Position numbers and translations under genes: made by a program. The notes below the pieces were generated by a model that ran no database searches, was not told the origin of the DNA, and worked only from the letters and a program-made list of their open reading frames with translations. From Gemmiger formicilis (GTDB taxonomy: Bacteria > Bacillota > Clostridia > Oscillospirales > Ruminococcaceae), in contig NZ_FUYF01000001.1 in the NCBI RefSeq assembly GCF_900167555.1, positions 124,001 through 188,000 of the forward strand: a stretch of 64,000 bases of DNA, written 5' to 3'. Shown here one piece after another: positions 59,263-64,000 of the stretch; position 1 is the first letter of the stretch, and each line of letters begins with the position of its first letter.

Positions 59263-59385
59263 AGCCCGCCGCAGCGACACATCCGGCAGGCTCTTCTTTT
59301 CGTCTTGTCCCCAGTATAAAGAAAATCCGCCGGTTTCGGCAGCCTATGTGTCATAGAGCTGCTGAAACCAGCGGTAATATGTTGT

Positions 59386-60261
59386 TTATTTGCTCTCCGA
59401 GCTCTCGCTCTTCCCCAACTCCAACTGCCGGAAGCCCTCGCCGTGGACCTCGTTGGATTGCAGCATGATGATGAAGCAGCCGGGGTCGATGGCCTGCACG
59501 GCGTGCTCGATCTCGTAGAGCTGCTTGTTGGAGCAGGCGCAGAGCACGACGTCCTTCGGCTGGCCACCGTAGCCCCCGTGACCCTGCAAAATCGTCGAGC
59601 CGCGGTCCGCCACGCGGTCAATTTCCGCGCAGGCGGCCTTGCCGTCATCGGTTACGATCATGGCCAGCATCGAGGACGAGAAGCCGAACATCATCTTGTT
59701 GATGACAGCAGACACGATAAAATTAAACATGATACCGTAAATAATGGAATCGACATCCTGGAACACCGCACCGTTGAGCAGGATGACTGCCAGCGCCGCC
59801 GCAAACGTGATGTTGCCGAACGGCAGGTGCGGATGCCGTGCCTTGATGCCCATGGTGATGAAGTCAAGGCCGCCGGTGCTCGAGTTGTTCATGTAGATCA
59901 GTGCATCGCCGATACCGCCGACCACGCCGCCGCAAATCGTCGCCAACAGGCGGTCCCCCTGGTAGACCGGCATCAGCGGCAGCAGATAGTCCGTAAAGAT
60001 TGCAAAGAGCACCATGCAGTAGACACTGCGAATAAAGAACGATCTGCCGAGCAATTTATAGGTGCAGAGGATGATGGGGATGTTGATGAGCACATTGCTC
60101 AGGCCCATGGGGATGCCGAACAGGCGGTATAAGATGGCGCAGATGCCCGCAACGCCGGTGACCGGGACCTCGGCGGCCACGGCAAAGCTGTAGATACCGG
60201 CGGCGGAGATGAAGCAGCCCAGGGTCTGCAAAAGCAGGTTTGTGTATTTGTTTTTCGTCAT
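59386..60261 (-). CDS. YitT-family membrane protein
   Basis: 291 aa. Five to six helices (DUF161) with SFAVAAEVPVTGVAGICAIL, GVVGGIGDALIYMNNSSTGG and LDFITMGIKARHP, followed by the cytoplasmic DUF2179 domain (about residues 205-280: VTDDGKAACAEIDRVADRGS, VVLCACSNKQLYEIEHAVQ). Architecture and length match the YitT family of uncharacterised Firmicutes transporters. GAGGAGGG precedes the ATG. Confidence 0.94.
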   Translation of the reverse strand: MTKNKYTNLLLQTLGCFISAAGIYSFAVAAEVPVTGVAGICAILYRLFGIPMGLSNVLINIPIILCTYKLLGRSFFIRSVYCMVLFAIFTDYLLPLMPVYQGDRLLATICGGVVGGIGDALIYMNNSSTGGLDFITMGIKARHPHLPFGNITFAAALAVILLNGAVFQDVDSIIYGIMFNFIVSAVINKMMFGFSSSMLAMIVTDDGKAACAEIDRVADRGSTILQGHGGYGGQPKDVVLCACSNKQLYEIEHAVQAIDPGCFIIMLQSNEVHGEGFRQLELGKSESSESK

Positions 60262-60283
60262 GGGGGACCCTCCTCAACAAAAA

Positions 60284-60313
60284 AGCCGGGAGCAAACAAT
60301 GCTGCTCCCGGCT
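60284..60313 (-). terminator. Terminator of the SurA-like lipoprotein gene
   Basis: On the minus strand AGCCGGGAGCA / TGCTCCCGGCT, 8-nt loop, then TTTTTT. Confidence 0.87.
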
Positions 60314-60325
60314 GAATTTTCAGGT

Positions 60326-61465
60326 TCAGACGTTCTTTTTGATCTTGGATGCGCTGTAGGTGTTCATGGCGGCGCTGTTCAGGTTGTGATCCAGCGCGGC
60401 ACCGGCGGCGTAGAGCTCATCCTGGATGGCGTCAGATTTCATGCTGGTCAGCAGGTCGTACATGCTGTCCAGATCCTCGACGGTGTAGGTCTTGAACGGG
60501 TCGATCTTGCGGGCGACGAGAACCGTCGTGCCCAGGTCGATGGTCGTCCAGTGGTTCATACCGGCGGCATCCAGCGGGTCGGTCAGGTTGTTGTACTCGT
60601 CGCTGCCGTAGCTGCTCAGATCGCTGGGCGTGTACAGCTGGGATGCGGCGTAGTAGACGGCCTGGCTGGCGTCCATCGTGCTGCCCATGGCGGCCATTGC
60701 CTCGGGCACGTAGGTCATGGCGGCGGTGTACAGGGCGCTGCTGGACGCAGTCTCGGCAGTGGCAGTCTCGTTCAGCTCGGCCATGCAGCTCTCTGCCGTG
60801 GCCATGATGGCGGCCTTCTGGTCGTCATCTGCCATCGAGTAGGTGGAGTAGTTGACCAGAGGGAACTGGACGGCCTCGATGTAGTAGCAGTCGTTGTTGA
60901 TGTAGTCGGTGTACTCGGCGTCAGTCACGGGGCTTGTGCCGTCGGGACCGTAAGTCATCTTCAGCAGGACTTTGGCCTTCTGGGCGTTGAGCAGGTAGGC
61001 CTCCACGCTGGACTTGCTGATACCGTTGGCGGTGTACAGGTCACCGTTGGAGCTCCACAGGCTGTCCGCAGTCTTGGCGGCCTCGGCGGTGGCAGTGTCG
61101 TCCAGCACGCCGTTCTGCTCGGCAAACTGCTTTTCCACGGCAGCATAGTACTCAATGGCGCGGGTCGTCAGCTGGGCAACGTAGTCACTGCCGACGGCGG
61201 TGACATCCTCGCCGTTGATCGTACCGGTGCAGGTGGCCTTCAGCACGGCCTTGACGTCGGACGCGGTCTCGCCGGTGGCCAGCTCCGCAACACCGGAGGC
61301 GGTGTTGTAGGAGTTGTACTGGGCCAGCAGATAGATGCCTGCCGGGATCTCGACCCCGCCGATGGAGCCGACGGTGGACGGCGCGGACATGGCACAGCCA
61401 GCCAGCGCCAGCACCATGGAAACAGCCATAGCAAGGCTGAACAGTTTGGTTTTAATGGAACGCAT
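60326..61465 (-). CDS. SurA/PrsA-like lipoprotein without a recognisable isomerase domain
   Basis: 379 aa from ATG 61465 (GGGGAG upstream). Lipoprotein signal with LALAGCAMS (Cys about 23). The following GGVEIPAGIYLLAQYNSY and long helical middle resemble the SurA-N chaperone domain found in Firmicutes foldase-like lipoproteins; the C-terminal part (MNHWTTIDLGTTVLVARKID, VEDLDSMYDLLTSMKSDA) has the shape of a degenerate PPIC region but without its usual motifs. Likely an extracytoplasmic folding or trafficking factor; uncertain. Confidence 0.72.
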   Translation of the reverse strand: MRSIKTKLFSLAMAVSMVLALAGCAMSAPSTVGSIGGVEIPAGIYLLAQYNSYNTASGVAELATGETASDVKAVLKATCTGTINGEDVTAVGSDYVAQLTTRAIEYYAAVEKQFAEQNGVLDDTATAEAAKTADSLWSSNGDLYTANGISKSSVEAYLLNAQKAKVLLKMTYGPDGTSPVTDAEYTDYINNDCYYIEAVQFPLVNYSTYSMADDDQKAAIMATAESCMAELNETATAETASSSALYTAAMTYVPEAMAAMGSTMDASQAVYYAASQLYTPSDLSSYGSDEYNNLTDPLDAAGMNHWTTIDLGTTVLVARKIDPFKTYTVEDLDSMYDLLTSMKSDAIQDELYAAGAALDHNLNSAAMNTYSASKIKKNV

Positions 61466-61600
61466 GAATTGGTTCTCCCCTTTATGATTGGCTTTGCGGC
61501 ACAACGCCGCAGCATAAATGCTATTATACCGCATTTTTGCCGCTATTGCAAGCCCCGCGGGGGTGTGATATACTTGTGAAAAATGTGTGGGGGCACCTAT

Positions 61601-61671
61601 GTAGGGGCCGCTTATATGCGGCCCGCAGTTTTCCCGTGAAAGGCCGACTGTTTTACACGAGCGGGCCCTAC
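61601..61671. repeat. Family C composite palindromic element (copy 16, right palindrome decayed)
   Basis: GTAGGGGCCGCTTATATGCGG then CCC, linker with TTTTCCCGTGAAAGG, GCGGGCCCTAC: the right palindrome is deleted down to its ends. Confidence 0.65.
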
Positions 61672-61693
61672 AAAACTACCGAGGAGATCCACT

Positions 61694-62416
61694 ATGCTTT
61701 TGACCACTGAACTCGACAAATTGTCCGGCACCGACTGGCAGCTGTTTTTTGCGCAGGAGCGCGCAAAGCCGTACTTTGCGGAGCTGGATGCCTTTGTGAC
61801 GGCGGCTGCGGCGGAAAAAACCGTCTACCCCGCGGCGGAGAACATCTTCGCCGCGTTCCGCGCCTGCCCGGTGTCGGCGGTGCGGGTCGTCATTCTGGGG
61901 CAGGACCCCTACCATGAGCCGGGTCAGGCCATGGGGCTGTCCTTCTCGGTGCCGGACGGCTGCAAGGCTCCGCCGAGCCTGCGCAACATTTTTAAGGAGC
62001 TGGAGGCCGAGCTTGGCCCCGGCTGTGCCGCACACACCGACCTGACGCTGTGGGCGCGACAGGGTGTGCTGCTGCTGAACACGGTGCTGACCGTGGAGCA
62101 GGGCGCGGCCAACGCCCATGCGGGCCGCGGGTGGGAGACGTTTACCCGTGCCGCGCTGGAATACGCCGCCGCCCACGGCACCGCCCCGCTGGCCGCCGTG
62201 CTGTGGGGCAAGCCCGCGCAGAAGTACGCGCCGATTTTCAACAGGGCTGCCGCCCATCGCCCGGTGCTGGTGCTGGAATCCGCCCACCCCAGCCCGCTGT
62301 CGGCCTACCGCGGGTTCTTCGGCTCGGCGCCGTTCGGCAAGGTGAATGCGTTTTTAAAAAACAACGGTGCAGCGGAAATCGACTGGCGTCTGCCCGCAAA
62401 CGCAACCCACGGTTGA
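61694..62416 (+). CDS. ung: Uracil-DNA glycosylase, family 1
   Basis: 240 aa. Catalytic water-activating motif VILGQDPYHEPGQAMGL, GVLLLNTVLTVEQGAANAH, and the DNA-intercalating HPSPLSAYRGFFG loop. Removes uracil from DNA. GAGGAGATCCACT precedes the ATG. Confidence 0.97.
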   Translation: MLLTTELDKLSGTDWQLFFAQERAKPYFAELDAFVTAAAAEKTVYPAAENIFAAFRACPVSAVRVVILGQDPYHEPGQAMGLSFSVPDGCKAPPSLRNIFKELEAELGPGCAAHTDLTLWARQGVLLLNTVLTVEQGAANAHAGRGWETFTRAALEYAAAHGTAPLAAVLWGKPAQKYAPIFNRAAAHRPVLVLESAHPSPLSAYRGFFGSAPFGKVNAFLKNNGAAEIDWRLPANATHG

Positions 62417-62491
62417 CAGATTGACGGGGTAACTGTATGGTGCGCAACCGGGGAATTTGGTAAGATAAGGTCAGAAAATTTCCGAAAACCC

Positions 62492-62562
62492 GTAGGTGCG
62501 GATTCCATATCCGCCCGCAAGGCCGGCAGCCGTTGACGGGCGCATATAGAATGCGCCCCTAC
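62492..62562. repeat. Family C composite palindromic element (copy 17)
   Basis: GTAGGTGCGGATTCCATATCC then GCCC, linker, GGGCGCATATAGAATGCGCCCCTAC; nearly the same as the element at 39143-39220. Confidence 0.72.
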
Positions 62563-62596
62563 GATTGCCATAAGGCTGCCAAGGAGGAGGCACACC

Positions 62597-63583
62597 ATGA
62601 CATTTTCCGATAAGCTCATTGCTCTGCGCAAAAAGGCGGGCTGGTCGCAGGAGGAGCTGGCCGAGCGGCTAAACGTCAGCCGCCAGTCGGTCTCCAAGTG
62701 GGAGAGCGCACAGTCGATGCCCGACATTGACAAAATTTTACAGTTGAGCAGTTTGTTCAGTGTGACGACGGACTGCCTTTTAAAAGACACGCAGGACGAC
62801 ACGCAGCCTGCCGCGGCACAGACGCCCTCTCCCCTGCCCCGGGTGACGCTGGCGCAGGCGGAGGATTACCTGACCAAGGCACAGGCCAACGCGCCGCAGA
62901 TGGCGCTGGCGACGGCGCTCTGCATCGTCAGCCCCATTCCGCTGCTGGCGCTGGGTACGGTGAGGGAGCTCGGGCTGCTTGGTTTGGCTGACGATCTGGC
63001 GGGCGGCTTGGGGATGATCGCGCTGGTGGTGCTGGTGGCTGTGGCTGTTGTGCTGTTTATGCAGTGCGGCGCGGCGGTGCGGGAATATGAGTTTCTGGAA
63101 AAGGAGCCCATCGAGACCGAGCACGGCGTGACAGCGCTGGTGAGGGAGCGCCGCGCCGCCTTTGCGCCGGAGTATGACCGGGCCAACCGCATTGGTGCGG
63201 CGCTCTGCATTCTGGCGGCAGTGCCCCTGTTTACGGCTGTGATGGTCGGTGTGTCGTTTTTGATGTCGATGTCCATCTGTCTGCTGTTGGTGCTGGTCGC
63301 CTGCGGTGTGTACGCCTTTGTGCGGGTGGGCACGGTGCAGGACGCCATGGATCGGCTGCTGGAGGACGGGGACTTTACCCGTGGGCACAAGGCCGTGAAA
63401 GGGCGGCTGACCGCGCTGACTGCGGCCTACTGGCTGGTGGTGGTTGCCATCTTCCTGTGGTACACCTTCGGCCCCAACGGCAACGGCCAGCCGCAGTACA
63501 GCTGGTTCATCTGGGCCATTGCGGGCGTGGTCTACGCCGCGTGTGTGGTTGCGGCAAAGGCGTTTGTGAGGAAAAAAGTGTAA
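62597..63583 (+). CDS. XRE-family regulator with a membrane domain
   Basis: 328 aa. N-terminal helix-turn-helix (TFSDKLIALRKKAGWSQEEL, LNVSRQSVSKWESAQSMPDI, residues about 1-65), a linker, then four hydrophobic segments (MALATALCIVSPIPLLALG, GMIALVVLVAVAVVLFMQ, ICLLLVLVACGVYAFVRV, AAYWLVVVAIFLWYTFG). Such DNA-binding proteins anchored in the membrane are common in Firmicutes and tend to sense envelope or stress conditions. GGAGGAGG precedes the ATG. No obvious adjacent target. Confidence 0.92.
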   Translation: MTFSDKLIALRKKAGWSQEELAERLNVSRQSVSKWESAQSMPDIDKILQLSSLFSVTTDCLLKDTQDDTQPAAAQTPSPLPRVTLAQAEDYLTKAQANAPQMALATALCIVSPIPLLALGTVRELGLLGLADDLAGGLGMIALVVLVAVAVVLFMQCGAAVREYEFLEKEPIETEHGVTALVRERRAAFAPEYDRANRIGAALCILAAVPLFTAVMVGVSFLMSMSICLLLVLVACGVYAFVRVGTVQDAMDRLLEDGDFTRGHKAVKGRLTALTAAYWLVVVAIFLWYTFGPNGNGQPQYSWFIWAIAGVVYAACVVAAKAFVRKKV

Positions 63584-63625
63584 AGGCAACAGCCCCTGAC
63601 CGAGTGATGGTCAGGGGCTTGCCTT
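63583..63625 (+). terminator. Terminator of the XRE-family gene
   Basis: AGCCCCTGACC / GGTCAGGGGCT stem extended by AAGGCAA / TTGCCTT; begins at the stop codon. The T-run is poor. Confidence 0.68.
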
Positions 63626-63635
63626 ATAGATAGCG

Positions 63636-63722
63636 GTAGGGGCCGGGCATGCCCGGCCCGCGGCTTTCCCGCAAGAGGTCATCTGCCGTACAGCTGCGGG
63701 CCGCATATATGCGACCTCTGCA
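63636..63722. repeat. Family C composite palindromic element (copy 18)
   Basis: GTAGGGGCCGGGCATGCCCG then GCCC, linker with TTTCCCGCAAGAGG, GCGGGCCGCATATATGCGAC then CTCTGC (degenerate right end). Confidence 0.68.
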
Positions 63723-63754
63723 GGGCGTCTCCCTCTGGGGGGGGGACAATTTAT

Positions 63755-64000
63755 TCAAATCAGCCCAAAATGCGCCAGTGCCTTTGCAAGGCCGTCTGCG
63801 GTAATGTCGTCGGTGACATAATCCGCGACGGCCTTGGCGGCATCGCAGGCGTTGCCCATGGCGACGCCGATCCCGGCATATTCCAGCATCGTCACGTCGT
63901 TGCCGCCGTCACCAAAGGCGATGGACTGCTCCCGCGTCAGGCCCAGATGGGCCAGCGTGTGGGCCAGGCCGTTGGGCTTGCCGCCGCCCGCGGGTAGGAT
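63755..64000 (-). CDS. Cof-type HAD hydrolase (C-terminal part; continues beyond the window)
   Basis: 81 codons on the minus strand, open at the window edge. It carries the HAD motif IV block AFGDGGNDVTMLEYAGIGVA followed by MGNACDAAKAVADYVTDD, and ends ALAHFGLI. This matches the C-terminal end of Cof/YidA phosphatases. The start and motifs I-III lie past base 64000. Confidence 0.9.
   Translation of the reverse strand: MLPAGGGKPNGLAHTLAHLGLTREQSIAFGDGGNDVTMLEYAGIGVAMGNACDAAKAVADYVTDDITADGLAKALAHFGLI

Overview
The window reads as chromosomal DNA from a GC-rich, gut-type, butyrate-forming Clostridia (Oscillospirales; the closest guesses are Subdoligranulum, Gemmiger or Faecalibacterium relatives). 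The basis is a T-box-controlled thrS, TTGACA/TATAAT promoters, a PPi-type phosphofructokinase, a CD1247-like protein, YqeG/YitT families, and a butyrate operon ending in ptb-buk rather than a CoA-transferase. The genus is inference; no rRNA or tRNA gene was seen. I call about 63 protein genes, one leader peptide and one pseudogene.

Layout. 0-11.7 kb: end of an SDR gene, aroF, ybaK-rsuA, a zinc-ribbon membrane protein, a divergent MFS/AraC pair, thrS with its T-box, and a polar amino-acid ABC transporter. 11.9-23.4 kb: a surface-polysaccharide operon (Wzm/Wzt-type exporter, GT52-like transferase, DUF559 gene, KdsB-like CMP-transferase, pyruvate-aldolase fusion, KdsC-like phosphatase, DUF2142 membrane protein, GT4, GT2, DUF2304). 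23.5-30.6 kb: housekeeping genes (efp, endonuclease IV-like, yqeG, rpsU, PPi-PFK, HU). 30.8-40.8 kb: a sucrose-hydrolase remnant and the pyrCFKDE-carAB operon, preceded by a leader peptide and attenuator-like hairpin. 41-48.2 kb: cysE, then a second polysaccharide export operon (rfbC, ABC permease and ATPase, two tandem-domain GT2 enzymes) with a REP-associated tyrosine transposase (RAYT) wedged between the two GT genes. 48.4-64 kb: folate cyclo-ligase, lipoprotein, the thlA-crt-hbd-bcd-etfBA operon, coaD, ptb-buk, YitT, a SurA-like lipoprotein, ung, an XRE membrane regulator and a partial HAD gene.

Function. thlA, crt, hbd and bcd-etfBA turn acetyl-CoA into butyryl-CoA, and ptb-buk convert that to butyrate plus ATP. 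The pyr genes give UMP from carbamoyl phosphate except for the aspartate transcarbamoylase step, which is not in the window. The first polysaccharide operon holds a CMP-transferase, a KdsC-like phosphatase, a pyruvate-type aldolase and a sialyltransferase-like GT but no PEP-condensing synthase; I propose that it makes and transfers an unusual ulosonic acid.

The intergenic DNA is dense in repeats. Family C is a pair of palindromes ending in GTAGGGG...CCCCTAC, about 20 copies, whose arms differ between copies yet stay self-complementary. Family A is about 100-150 bp with GGCTTCCCC hairpins, 5 copies. Family B has GGTTCTCTCCC ends, 2 copies. Family D has AT-rich ends, 2 copies, one interrupted by a family C element. 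The RAYT is a plausible mobiliser of family C and itself carries two family C palindromes in frame.
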